A DNA stretch of 60,951 nucleotides from Lachnospiraceae bacterium (GTDB lineage Bacteria; Bacillota; Clostridia; Lachnospirales; Lachnospiraceae): contig CAJTEM010000030.1 of NCBI GenBank assembly GCA_910575255.1, forward strand, positions 1-60,951, given 5' to 3'. The notes under the pieces were generated by a model, which saw only the letters and a list, made by a program, of their open reading frames with translations, did not search any database and had not been told where the DNA came from. Positions 1 to 9,525 of the stretch are shown piece by piece. A program made the translations under genes and the position numbers. Each line of letters begins with the position of its first letter. Within the stretch, counting starts at the first letter, position 1.

Positions 1-125
1 TTTTCTCAAGATTCTGCAAGTCTGATAAATACGGGAAAAACTGTGTAGTTACAGCAAAATGGAGTCCATCAGGGCTCCATTTTTGTCTCTACAAGTGGCA
101 AACTCGGGGTATAGCACAAAAGAAG
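1..125 (+). mobile_element. End of an IS1634-like insertion sequence (partial)
   Basis: The reverse complement of about 50-110 (a hairpin made of two GGAG/CTCC arms, then a stretch reading AAGTGGCAAACTC) resembles the ends of the two IS1634-like remnants near 28.64 kb and 30.29 kb, in opposite orientation. An open frame enters from the window edge and stops with TAG at 46-48; it could be the C-terminus of the transposase, but 15 codons are too few to tell. Nothing else is recognisable before the direct repeats at 167. Confidence 0.45.
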
Positions 126-166
126 ATAAGTTTCAAATCTGCCAGCCCCCCATTTAAAAAATTCCC

Positions 167-234
167 TGACGTTCTTGCCAGAAAATTGACGTTCCTGCCA
201 GAAGCCTTGTTTTTTACCGGAATTCTGCTATCTT
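167..234 (+). promoter_or_regulatory. Tandem 20-bp-period direct repeats and putative promoter
   Basis: TGACGTTCTTGCCAGAA at 167-183 recurs with one mismatch at 187-203, exactly 20 bp apart. A possible promoter follows (TTGTTT at 207-212, 16-bp spacer, TATCTT at 229-234). Two direct repeats about two helical turns apart just upstream of a promoter are the usual layout of LytTR-type response-regulator sites. The regulator that would bind is not identified; the receiver gene at 506 has no LytTR domain. Confidence 0.45.
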
Positions 235-296
235 AAAAATAGAAATTTTCTGCGGAAGGAGGTTGACAGGGCATGGCACAGCGGGAGATAATTAGC

Positions 297-344
<48 letters not shown>

Positions 345-505
345 GGATAATACTATCCTTTTGTCGTGTCTTTTTACATATAGTTCCATCAGAACCAGGA
401 CCGCCAGGGGCGGGCATTTCCTGCAGGCTTATCATGCCGTGCAGGATGCCGCGCTCCCCGGCGGTCTTTTTGCGTTTTCACAGGAGGGAAAAGGAGGGAA
501 CGGGA

Positions 506-907
506 ATGGATGCCGTTGTTTTTACGAAGAGCAGGCAGGAATATGGGATGCTTTCAGGGATACTTGCGGATGAGTCACCAGGAATGCGTGTGTCGCAGGG
601 CAGCATGGACGGGTATTACCACCCGGAACATAAGTACGACATTGTGGTGGTAGGCGTGGATGGTGCGCAGGGGATGGAGCTTGTCTGCGCTTACCGGGAG
701 CGGTTTGGCGATGCGCTGGTGATATGGATTACGGATGACCCCTATTTTGCGGGGGTTGCGATACGGACGCACATTTTTGACTTTATCGTCCGCCCGCTTG
801 CGGAATCCCGGTTCAGGGAGACGGTAAGGAAACTCATGGCAGGAAAAACTGATTCGTGGCAGAGGATGCCCGCCTGCTGGCGGGGAATGGAAATAGACTG
901 CCTGTAA
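506..907 (+). CDS. Atypical response-regulator receiver-like protein
   Basis: A 133-residue protein with a CheY-like pattern: a hydrophobic strand DIVVVGVDG, a mid-domain ITDD strand end, and a C-terminal IVRPL in the place of the usual K-P motif. The position that normally carries the phospho-accepting Asp reads Gly (VVVGVD), and the conserved Lys is Arg, so this is probably a phosphorylation-independent pseudo-receiver. There is no DNA-binding output domain; the protein ends shortly after the receiver fold. The start at 506 is chosen for its AGGAGG about 9 bp upstream, although the frame is open back to the GACA tract. It lies 50 bp upstream of the giant surface-protein gene and is probably co-transcribed with it. 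The family call is from pattern only. Confidence 0.5.
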   Translation: MDAVVFTKSRQEYGMLSGILADESPGMRVSQGSMDGYYHPEHKYDIVVVGVDGAQGMELVCAYRERFGDALVIWITDDPYFAGVAIRTHIFDFIVRPLAESRFRETVRKLMAGKTDSWQRMPACWRGMEIDCL

Positions 908-958
908 GCACAGAGAATTGGGAACCATACATTTTTCAAAATATCAGGAGGGCATTTT

Positions 959-3900
959 ATGAGAAACAAGTTAAGGAGGCCGCTGGCGTTCCTGCTGTCT
1001 GCGGTGATGATCGTCACCATGTCAGGAACTCCGGTTCATGCGGTGGCAGACAGAGGACAGCCGGAAACCGGGCTGTGCGAACACCACACCGCGCATACGG
1101 ACGATTGCGGCTATACGGAAGAAACGCCGGGAACGCCATGCGGCCACGAACACACAGAAGATTGCTATATTGAAGTGACCGAGTGCGTCCACGAGCATAC
1201 GCCGGAATGTTACCCAGAGGAAACAGAGGACGGCGTATCGGGCAACGAGGCTACCCCGGCAAACGCAGAGAAACGGGAGCCGGAAAACTGCCCCCATATC
1301 TGCGATGGGGAAAGCGGCTGTATTACGGAAAAATTGGACTGCCGGCATGAGCACAAGGTGAATGGCGGCGAAGCCGACAGAGAGGGCGGCCTGGGCCGTG
1401 ACAGCGAGTGCGGCTACACCGAAAGTACGCCGGGAACACCATGCACCTATGTGTGTGAAATCTGCAATCCGCAGGACAGCGGCGAAGCCGACGAGGAACC
1501 GGAAACAGGAATCATCAAACAAGAGCAATGCTCTTGTTTGACCCTCTGTACAGAGGGTCAAATCAATCCTGACTGCCCGGTCTGCGGCGCAGAGGATGCC
1601 GGCCTGTCGGACTGCAAAGGGAAAGCTGAAAAAGAAGATACAAAACAGCCGGAAGATACCGGCATCTGCAAGCATCATCAGGAACATGACGATGCCTGCG
1701 GCTACCAGCCGGAATCGGAGGACAGTGAAGGAAGTCCGTGTACTTATGAGTGCCGTATCTGCCCCATCGAGGACTTGATCGCCGCCCTGCCGGATAAAGT
1801 GACGGAGGATAATGCGGAGGATGTACGGGGGCAGCTTGACCAAATCCTCGCCCTCTATCGGGAGCTGACCGAGGACGAACAGGAACAGATCGACCTTTCC
1901 CGCTGCTACGAGCTGCAAGCGGCGCTGGACGGGGCCAACGACCCTGCCCCAATAACGGAATCTGTCGAGTATCAAGAGGCGTCCTGGGACGGCAGCCAAG
2001 TGACCTATGAGAGCAAGACCGAAACCTGTACCCTCGTTGAAAACAGCGCCGAGGCGGTCACATGGACTGCGGGCTGGTACGCGGTCAGCGGCACCGTCAC
2101 CATTGACCAGCCCATCACCGTCAACGGGGAGGTACACCTGATCCTGACGAACGGCTGCACCCTCACAGCGGAAAAGGGCATTGTGGTGACGAGCACCAAC
2201 AGCCTGACCATCTACGCCCAGTCCGAAAATGGCGGCACGCTGAACGCCACCGGCATGACTGACGATAGCGGTAATGCCAGCGCGGGCATCGGCGGCGGTG
2301 CGGGTAACAATGGCAACGGCGGTGCGGGAAACAATATCCAAATTAACGGCGGGATGGTACACGCCACAGGTGGCAATTTGGGTGCGGGCATTGGAGGCGG
2401 CGGTGGCAGCGAGAGTGGCGATGGCACCGTCACCATCAGCGGCGGCACAGTGACCGCTGTTGGAGGAAACTATGCCGCAGGCATTGGCGGCGGCGGTGGG
2501 TATCAAAACACCTATGGTGGCTGTACCGGCGGCACCGGCAGCGTCACCATTACCGGCGGCATTGTGGACGCTTCCAGTCCCACAAATGTCTATTGGGAAG
2601 GCTACGAGGGCGCTCCCATCGGCAACGGCGGGAACGCAACCGCAACAGCGACCGTCAACAAAACCACCGGCATAATCTTTGAGAACGGTGTGGGTACTGT
2701 CTGCGGCGATGTGACCCTTGCCGGGAGCTATACTGTCCCTGCGGGCTACTCCCTGCACATCCCCGCCGGGGCCAGTCTGTCCGGGAGCGGCACCCTCTCC
2801 GGCGGCGAGACGTTTACCACCGACTTGTCGGAGGATATGATTTCTGTCCCGGAGGACCTTTATTATGACGGGACAGACAGGACGGCAGAGTTGCAGAACG
2901 ATCTTTCCGCCGAGCTGAACAAAGGAATTGAGATTTGCGGCCAGACCTTTACGGTAAGCGGCTGGACATTGGCGGTTGCAAAAGCGGCAGACAGCGACCT
3001 GACCTATACCGCCACTTATACAAACAACAACGATAATACAAATACGTTCACGAAAACCATCACGCTCCAGAAGTCTGGCACCGACCTGACCAGTGAGGGC
3101 AAGGTGCAAACCTACAAAGGCGATACCCTAACCAAAGACTTCACCGCCAGCGACACCATCACCGTCAAGGCCACGCCCACCGCAACCGGGGAGGCTCCGG
3201 CAAAAGCGGCGGCACGTCTGAGGGGTGATCCTACTGCGGGCCAAATGGTGGTGTTTGTGGGTGATACGCAGGTGTGCGCTCCTGCGGACGTTGGCGCGGA
3301 CGGCAGCTACACCATGAACGTCAGCGCCGCCGATGTGCTGGTTGCGGCAGGAGGCCCAGGTACGGGAATCACCCTGACGGCGAAATTCGTTGGGAATGAC
3401 AATATGGCGGACGGCGCAGGGACGGTGGATGTCAGCATCTCCGCCGTAGCGAAGATTGAAAATGGCAGCACCACCACCTATGTGGGCAATTTGGACGATG
3501 CGTTCAAAACGGAAAACGATGGCGCGACCATTACGCTGCTGAAGGATATTGAGAGAACAGGACCTCTCAACATCCAAATCACCTGCAACCTGGACCTGGG
3601 TGGGCATACCATCACCTGCACTTATGGCACAGCTATCGGCATTTGGAGTAACGCAAGTCTGACCATTCAGGGTGCAGGAGAGGTTATTTCTACGAATAAA
3701 CAGGCTATTGTTGTGGCAGGGAATGTTACGCTGGAGGGCGGAACTTTTACCAGTAAACAACTGTATAGTGAAGGGGTGTATATCAATTCAGCGAACGCAT
3801 CTTTATCCGTTGTCAACGAAAATGTAACCATACGAAACACAGGCGGCGGTTGTGGATTGGCTGTCAACAATGCACAGTCGGTCCAGCTCTCAGGCGGAAC

Positions 3901-6900
3901 ATACTCCGGGACGGCGGGGGCGATTAGTATTGTAGGCGGATCTCTCACCCTCGGCGGTCTGCTGCCCCAGGGCGGTGACACCCGGTACGCCTATTTTGAC
4001 GAAAGCGGCACCACCCCCTTTACGGGTGTGCTGGGCAATAAGTCGCTGACCGGCACAGTGACGGTGAAGAAGTGCAACCATACCGGCGAGGGCGTCTGTG
4101 AGTACACGCCGAATGAAGGCGCGGAAACCCACGCCATGACCTGTCTGGCCTGCGGGCTGGAGGGAGCTGCGGAGAGCTGCGCATACTCTGATGACTACGG
4201 GCACGATGAAACAAACCACTGGCAGACCTGTACCCTGTGCGGCGGGAAGAAGACGGAGGCCCACGGCTGGGTACACCAGTGTACCTCGGCAACAGGTATC
4301 ATCCGCCGTTCCTGCGACAAATGCGAAATTGAGACAGTCGTGGGGACCGTCTCCATAACGCCCGATTTTTCTGTGACCTACGGGAAGACAGGGAGCGCAA
4401 CGCTGGTCTGCACGGCGGAGCTGGCGGATGGCTACAGCCTTGAGCCGGCGGATAGTGCGGACAATTGCTGGGTTCTGATGGCACTGTCTGACGGCAAATC
4501 CTGGAATCTTGGGCGCGAGCTTGAAGTCAAACTGCCAGCTGATCTGCCAGCTGGAGAATACTGGTATGATGCGTACCCCCGCCTTTCTTATCAGGGAAAT
4601 AATACCATTGTTAAACGTTTCAATGTAATAGGCAAAGTCACCGTCACCCCGGCCCCGCTGACCGTCACCGGCGCAGCGGCGAAGGATAGGACATATGACG
4701 GAACCAATTCGGTGCAGATCACTGGCGTGACTCTGGACGGAGTTTTGAACAGCGACAATGTATCCGTTGACCTCACCGGACTGACCGGAACGCTGAGCGG
4801 CTCCGACGCAGGGACTTATACCGGCGTTTCCCTGCCCCGGCTGACCCTCACCGGCGGGGCGGCATCCAACTACACCCTGCCCCAGTCCATGGGCGCGGTC
4901 CCGGCCAGCGTGACCATCAGCAAGGCCACCCTGACCGCCACCGGCGCGACAGTGGCATCCAAGACCTACGATGGCAATACTGCCGCTTCTGTGTCCAGCG
5001 TGACCTTTACCGGGCTGGTGAACGGCGAAACGCTGACTCTTGACGAGGACTACATCGCCTATGGCAACTATGATGACCCGAATGCTGGGGAAAATAAGTC
5101 TGCTACCATCCTCGTAGCGCTAAAAAGCAGCGCCAAGGCAAACAATTACACGTTGCCCAAGGATTCCTCAGTGAATGCCACCGGCACGATCACCAAGGCC
5201 AGCAGCTCCATCACTACCGCTCCCTCCGCCACCGGGATCACCTACGGGCAGGCGTTGAGCGACAGCACCCTGACGGGCGGCACAGGCAGCGTTCCGGGAG
5301 CGTTCGCCTGGACAGACAGCACCGCCAAGCCCAACGCCGGGACAGCGCAATTTGAAGTGACGTTCACTCCGACAGACACGAATTACAACAGCACCACCAC
5401 CAATGTGTCCGTGACCGTTGCCAAGGCTACACCCACCCTTACCGCGCCCACGGCCACGGCCATCCAGTACGGCCAGAAGCTGACCGACAGCGCCTTAACG
5501 GGCGGTACAGCGACAAACCCCAACGGGAGTGCCGCCATTGCCGGAAGCTGGCACTGGGCCAGCGGGAACACACAGCCTACGGCAACCGGGACTTTCCCTG
5601 TGTCCTTTGCCCCCAGCGACACCGCAAATTACAATACCCCGGCGAATGTTGATACCAGCGTCACCGTGAACCCCGCCGCGCCGAAGATCACCCTGACCGT
5701 TCCCGCCTATCAGGTTGCGGGGGAAGATGTCATTGTGACCTGTACGGTGGAGAACCCTCACGACACGACCTTTAAGGAGGGCATCCCTGAGAATATCACG
5801 CTGACCTATCAGATCGGGAGCGGAACCCCGCAGACGATTACAAACGGCAAATTCTCCATCCCGGCGGGGACAAAAAAGGACACGGTTATCACCGTCACCG
5901 CCAGCACCGACGCTGTAAACGGCAAATACACCGCTGCCACCAAGACAGCCACCGTGACCGTCACCGACAAAATCCCCGTAGAGATCAGCGGTATCAGCGT
6001 GACCGGGCGGGTGTATAACGGCCAGCCGGTCAACTATACCGGCACCCCGGTTGTCAAAAAGCTGGACGGCACAGTTGTCACCGACGCGCTGGTTTCCTAC
6101 ACATGGAGCAGCGTCACAGCCCCCGTCAACGCAGGGGACTACTCGCTTGTGGTCGCTGTGGGCGGCGGCAAATACATTGGCAGCACAACGATTCCCGTTG
6201 TGATTGAACAGGCGGAAATCAGAGTTACCGCCCCAAGCAAAACGATTTATGTGGGGGAAACTGCCCCCGTATTCTCTGCGGCAGACTGTAACATCACGGG
6301 CCTTGTTCAAGGTGAAAACCTGAAAACCCCGCCAACCGTAGCCTATGCCGAAGCCCCGGATACCTCCAAAACCGGCTCTGTGACGGTCACGGCCAGCGGA
6401 GCGGAAGTCCCGGAGGGCGGTAATTACAAAGACAGAATCGTCTATGAGAACGGAACCCTGACAATTACCAGTAAACCCCTGCCGCCTGCTAAATACACCG
6501 TAACAGTGCAGGCCGGTAAAGGTGGCACAGCTTCCGCTTCTCCGACATCAGCGGAGAAAGGAACAAAAATCACCCTGAACGCCACACCGGACGGCGGCTA
6601 TCACTTCAAGGAATGGCAAGTCATTTCCGGCGGCGTGACAATCAGTAATAACAGCTTTACCATGCCCGCCGCAAATGTGACTGTCAAAGCGGTATTTGAA
6701 AGGAACAGCAACGGCGGCGGAAACTCTGGCGGTTCCAGCAGCGGGGGAGGTTCCTCGTCCGGCGGCGGTTCTTCCAGCGGTGACAATGGTTCCTCTGGCG
6801 GCGGCTCCACGATTGTAGCCCGTCCCGACGAAACCAAGCCGGACACTCCTACCACCAGCCAGACCAAACCGGCAACACCGGATAAAAACGGGAATGTGGC

Positions 6901-8302
6901 GGTGGATAACGGCACTGTCCAGTCTGCCATCAACACGGCAAAGAACGACGCCAAAAAGAACGGCAATACCGCTAACGGCGTGGCGGTTGTCATTCCTGTC
7001 ACGCCAAAAGAAGGACAGAACTCTTTTAACGTAACTATTAACGCCCAAACCCTGAACACCCTCGTCCGCGAAAAGGTGAAGCGGCTGGAGATCAACATTG
7101 AGGGCGTGGTTGTTGGAGGAATGGACACAAAACTGCTGAAATGGCTGGATACCCTATCGGCAAACGGGGACGTTATTTTCCGGGTAAAGAAAACAGACCC
7201 GTCCGGTTTATCCAAAGAAGCCAAAGCTGCCATCGGCACAAGGCCGGTCTATGACCTGTCGCTGGTGTATCTCTCCGGCGGGAAAGAAACGCCGATTACC
7301 GATTTTGACGGCCACACCATCGCTGTCCGTCTGCCTTATGCTCCGGCAAAGGACGAAAAGACCGGAAATCTCTATGCGGTCTATGTAGATGGCAAGGGCA
7401 AGGTGGAATGGCTGACAAAATCCAGCTATGACCCTGACCTGGGTACGGTTGTTTTTGAAACCGGGCATTTCAGCATCTACGGCATCGGCTATCAGAACCC
7501 TGTCCCGGTCTTTACAGACATTAAGAACCATTGGGCTGAGGATAACATCATCTTCGTAGCCAGCCGGGGGCTGCTCGCTGGTACTGGAAACAACCAGTTC
7601 AGCCCCGACACCGGCATGACGCGGGGAATGTTCGTCACCGCCCTGGGGCGGCTGGCAGGCATCGACCAAGCCGACTATAAAACCGGGAAATTCACCGATG
7701 TGAAAGCAGACGCCTACTATGCCCCTTATGTGAACTGGGCGGCAGAAAAAGGCATTGTAAACGGCACTACCGCCACCACCTTTTCCCCGGACACCAATAT
7801 CACGCGGGAACAGATGGCGGTCATTATGGCAAATTACGCGAAAAAGCTGGGCTATGAGCTGCCGGTTGTCCACGAAGCTGTGACCTTTGCGGACAACGCG
7901 CAGATCAGCGGCTGGGCGGCAAAGGAAGTCAAAGCCATGCGGCAGGCGGGCATCATGGCGGGGAAAGGCGGCAACCGCTTTGACCCGAAAGGAACCGCCA
8001 CCCGCGCCGAGGTCGCCGCCGTCCTGCGGCGGTTTGTGGAGATTGTCATTGACCCGCAGACCGCCCAGGGCTGGATGCAGAACCACAGCGGCTCCTGGCA
8101 GTACATGAAAAACGGCAAGCCCGTCACCGGCTGGCTGCAAGACGATAAAAAATGGTACTGGCTGGACAATAACGGCTGGATGTTTGCCGGCGGCTGGAAA
8201 CAGATTGACGGTAAATGGTACTATTTCTATTCGGACGGTTCCATGGCGGTCAATACCACCATTGACGGTTACGCCATCGGCTCGGACGGGGCCAGAAAAT
8301 AG
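959..8302 (+). CDS. Giant S-layer-anchored multidomain surface protein (2447 aa)
   Basis: A secreted, cell-wall-attached protein. The order is: signal peptide (about 1-29); a Cys/His-rich region with repeats of the type H-x-H-T-x-x-C (about 40-265); a Gly-rich beta-helix-like region (about 345-600); YDG/MBG-type beta-sandwich repeats, seen as TYDGT and TYDGNT followed by SNYTLP-like ends (about 1220-1650); an InlB-type B repeat (about 1843-1915); a Ser/Gly linker (about 1918-1955); three SLH domains (about 2180-2367) with FTDIKNHWA, FTDVKADAYYAPYVNWA and FADNAQISGWA starts; and a C-terminal glucan/choline-binding-type repeat rich in GW and WYY. SLH domains bind secondary cell-wall polymer. 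The ribosome-binding site AGGAGG precedes the ATG. Proteins of this kind are often cargo of conjugative elements in gut Clostridia and are thought to act in adhesion; the ligand is unknown. Confidence 0.85.
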   Translation: MRNKLRRPLAFLLSAVMIVTMSGTPVHAVADRGQPETGLCEHHTAHTDDCGYTEETPGTPCGHEHTEDCYIEVTECVHEHTPECYPEETEDGVSGNEATPANAEKREPENCPHICDGESGCITEKLDCRHEHKVNGGEADREGGLGRDSECGYTESTPGTPCTYVCEICNPQDSGEADEEPETGIIKQEQCSCLTLCTEGQINPDCPVCGAEDAGLSDCKGKAEKEDTKQPEDTGICKHHQEHDDACGYQPESEDSEGSPCTYECRICPIEDLIAALPDKVTEDNAEDVRGQLDQILALYRELTEDEQEQIDLSRCYELQAALDGANDPAPITESVEYQEASWDGSQVTYESKTETCTLVENSAEAVTWTAGWYAVSGTVTIDQPITVNGEVHLILTNGCTLTAEKGIVVTSTNSLTIYAQSENGGTLNATGMTDDSGNASAGIGGGAGNNGNGGAGNNIQINGGMVHATGGNLGAGIGGGGGSESGDGTVTISGGTVTAVGGNYAAGIGGGGGYQNTYGGCTGGTGSVTITGGIVDASSPTNVYWEGYEGAPIGNGGNATATATVNKTTGIIFENGVGTVCGDVTLAGSYTVPAGYSLHIPAGASLSGSGTLSGGETFTTDLSEDMISVPEDLYYDGTDRTAELQNDLSAELNKGIEICGQTFTVSGWTLAVAKAADSDLTYTATYTNNNDNTNTFTKTITLQKSGTDLTSEGKVQTYKGDTLTKDFTASDTITVKATPTATGEAPAKAAARLRGDPTAGQMVVFVGDTQVCAPADVGADGSYTMNVSAADVLVAAGGPGTGITLTAKFVGNDNMADGAGTVDVSISAVAKIENGSTTTYVGNLDDAFKTENDGATITLLKDIERTGPLNIQITCNLDLGGHTITCTYGTAIGIWSNASLTIQGAGEVISTNKQAIVVAGNVTLEGGTFTSKQLYSEGVYINSANASLSVVNENVTIRNTGGGCGLAVNNAQSVQLSGGTYSGTAGAISIVGGSLTLGGLLPQGGDTRYAYFDESGTTPFTGVLGNKSLTGTVTVKKCNHTGEGVCEYTPNEGAETHAMTCLACGLEGAAESCAYSDDYGHDETNHWQTCTLCGGKKTEAHGWVHQCTSATGIIRRSCDKCEIETVVGTVSITPDFSVTYGKTGSATLVCTAELADGYSLEPADSADNCWVLMALSDGKSWNLGRELEVKLPADLPAGEYWYDAYPRLSYQGNNTIVKRFNVIGKVTVTPAPLTVTGAAAKDRTYDGTNSVQITGVTLDGVLNSDNVSVDLTGLTGTLSGSDAGTYTGVSLPRLTLTGGAASNYTLPQSMGAVPASVTISKATLTATGATVASKTYDGNTAASVSSVTFTGLVNGETLTLDEDYIAYGNYDDPNAGENKSATILVALKSSAKANNYTLPKDSSVNATGTITKASSSITTAPSATGITYGQALSDSTLTGGTGSVPGAFAWTDSTAKPNAGTAQFEVTFTPTDTNYNSTTTNVSVTVAKATPTLTAPTATAIQYGQKLTDSALTGGTATNPNGSAAIAGSWHWASGNTQPTATGTFPVSFAPSDTANYNTPANVDTSVTVNPAAPKITLTVPAYQVAGEDVIVTCTVENPHDTTFKEGIPENITLTYQIGSGTPQTITNGKFSIPAGTKKDTVITVTASTDAVNGKYTAATKTATVTVTDKIPVEISGISVTGRVYNGQPVNYTGTPVVKKLDGTVVTDALVSYTWSSVTAPVNAGDYSLVVAVGGGKYIGSTTIPVVIEQAEIRVTAPSKTIYVGETAPVFSAADCNITGLVQGENLKTPPTVAYAEAPDTSKTGSVTVTASGAEVPEGGNYKDRIVYENGTLTITSKPLPPAKYTVTVQAGKGGTASASPTSAEKGTKITLNATPDGGYHFKEWQVISGGVTISNNSFTMPAANVTVKAVFERNSNGGGNSGGSSSGGGSSSGGGSSSGDNGSSGGGSTIVARPDETKPDTPTTSQTKPATPDKNGNVAVDNGTVQSAINTAKNDAKKNGNTANGVAVVIPVTPKEGQNSFNVTINAQTLNTLVREKVKRLEINIEGVVVGGMDTKLLKWLDTLSANGDVIFRVKKTDPSGLSKEAKAAIGTRPVYDLSLVYLSGGKETPITDFDGHTIAVRLPYAPAKDEKTGNLYAVYVDGKGKVEWLTKSSYDPDLGTVVFETGHFSIYGIGYQNPVPVFTDIKNHWAEDNIIFVASRGLLAGTGNNQFSPDTGMTRGMFVTALGRLAGIDQADYKTGKFTDVKADAYYAPYVNWAAEKGIVNGTTATTFSPDTNITREQMAVIMANYAKKLGYELPVVHEAVTFADNAQISGWAAKEVKAMRQAGIMAGKGGNRFDPKGTATRAEVAAVLRRFVEIVIDPQTAQGWMQNHSGSWQYMKNGKPVTGWLQDDKKWYWLDNNGWMFAGGWKQIDGKWYYFYSDGSMAVNTTIDGYAIGSDGARK
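1517..1562. repeat. Two overlapping palindromes inside the surface-protein gene
   Basis: An 11-bp-arm inverted repeat centred on 1528 (1517-1539) runs into a perfect 26-bp palindrome with core GACCCTCTGTACAGAGGGTC (1537-1562). Both are within the Cys-rich coding region and stay in frame. Confidence 0.7.
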
Positions 8303-8516
8303 GACGGGAAAGGAGCGGCATCAGCCTTGGAGATTCCTGAAGCGATACAACCGAATACCGCCCAGAGGTAATTAGGTGCCGCAATCCCGGCTGACCCAAT
8401 CCTTCTTTGTCGCATAGCGGTTAATTTTATGGAGGCCGTCTATGCGTAAACGTCCCTTTTGATCTATCTCTGCCCTTATGGGGCAGAGGCTTGAATAACA
8501 GAATAACCGATACGTT

Positions 8517-8557
8517 CAGGGCGCAGATGACGCAACAATCATCTGCGCCCTGTTTTT
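8517..8557 (+). terminator. Rho-independent terminator after the surface-protein gene
   Basis: A 13-bp perfect stem (AGGGCGCAGATGA with its complement, 8-base loop) is followed by G and five T. A smaller hairpin (CTCTGCCC arms, 8469-8488) precedes it. The 470-bp gap between 8303 and 8776 holds these hairpins and no convincing gene. Confidence 0.85.
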
Positions 8558-8776
8558 ATCTGCCCTTTTTCGGCAAAAAGAAGGGATATTCTGGCAAAAA
8601 AGACAAAAAGCGCACGGTATGGGGAAAGAGAAACGACAAACCTCCCCCTGCCCCGCGCTTTTTCTACATAGCTCAACAATTTCATAGGCTCCATTGTTTG
8701 TGGGGACCCGGCTGCCGGTCCCCGCCTCTATTCGATTCACCCGTCAACCACGCCTGGATCGAAATGGAGGAAAACT

Positions 8777-9085
8777 ATGGGATTTCACCTTCCCGGCGAA
8801 CAGTGTGAGGACGAGAGCGAGCAGTCCTGCCTGTTCCGGAAATTTGAATCCCTGTCCTGCACCTGGGACACCGGCGATGTGGATTCCCGGCGGTTTGGCT
8901 GGCTGTCCTCCCTGGAGGATGAACTGCTGTACCGGCGGCTCTGCAAATTGCCGGAGGACGATCTGGAACAGCTGACCCTGCTCATTGTGGACGGATACCG
9001 GCAGGCCGATGTCGCAAGGCTGTGGAACTGTTCCCGGAGCGCAATCACACAGCGAATAAATAAAAACAAGATTTTTTTGAAATAG
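8777..9085 (+). CDS. Sigma-70 region-4-like helix-turn-helix protein
   Basis: A 102-residue acidic protein with a C-terminal helix-turn-helix (YRQADVARLWNCSRSAITQR, about 74-93) like sigma region 4. It lacks region 2, so it is not a full sigma factor. Short sigma-like proteins of this shape are carried by Tn916/Tn1549-type conjugative elements, which fits the mobile debris on both sides. The ATG has GGAGG about 8 bp upstream. Function in this element is inferred only. Confidence 0.6.
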   Translation: MGFHLPGEQCEDESEQSCLFRKFESLSCTWDTGDVDSRRFGWLSSLEDELLYRRLCKLPEDDLEQLTLLIVDGYRQADVARLWNCSRSAITQRINKNKIFLK

Positions 9086-9125
9086 GCTTAACAAATCGCC
9101 TTTCCCAATGCCTACACATTGAAGG

Positions 9126-9275
9126 GGCAAGTCCTCTTACAGATATAACCCGTCACGAAAAGATTTTATGAGGTATGACGGTAAACGGTGGATTGATGAT
9201 ATTGAGGGTTTGTCTGTGAGGGCGTCAGCAAAGGTTTTATCAGATGCACTTGTGAGATATGCAGTAAAAGAATAA
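9126..9275 (+). pseudogene. Remnant of a P4/D5-type phage or plasmid primase
   Basis: The frame reads YNPSRKDFMRYDGKRWIDDI followed by EGLSVRASAKVLSDAL, which matches the D5_N region of primase-helicases (a conserved YDGKRW then a helix before the ATPase). Only about 50 residues remain of a protein normally over 400 long, and no ATPase motifs follow. The best explanation is a decayed integrated element. Confidence 0.5.
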
Positions 9276-9371
9276 AGCAAAGGCAGGGCATTGATTATGT
9301 GTGTGTATGGAGCTTTATTAGAATGTATTTATAAATCATGCACTGCCTTATAGTAGAAAGGGGGAATTTCT

Positions 9372-9410
9372 ATGACTTGCACGGAGGCATACAAGGAGCA
9401 TATCGAATAG
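9372..9410 (+). pseudogene. Short N-terminal remnant (MTCTEAYKEHIE)
   Basis: A strong GGGGG ribosome-binding region precedes 12 codons that resemble the start of conjugative-element sigma-like proteins, then a TAG. The rest of the gene is gone. The 9276-9525 stretch holds nothing else recognisable. Confidence 0.3.
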
Positions 9411-9525
9411 GAACTTTAGTTTGCCGGGCTGCACTAAATCACCGACTAAAGATTCAATAGCCAAAACATTCCAAACATCATTATGCCATTCCGAACCAAA
9501 ACTTACAAGTAAAATCCTTACGATA

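Noticed and set aside
1022-3109. A 695-codon open frame on the minus strand, and further long minus frames to 8169
   Set aside because: These mirror the GC-rich, low-complexity codons of the giant surface-protein gene; the translations have no domain, no ribosome-binding site and odd composition. They are shadows.
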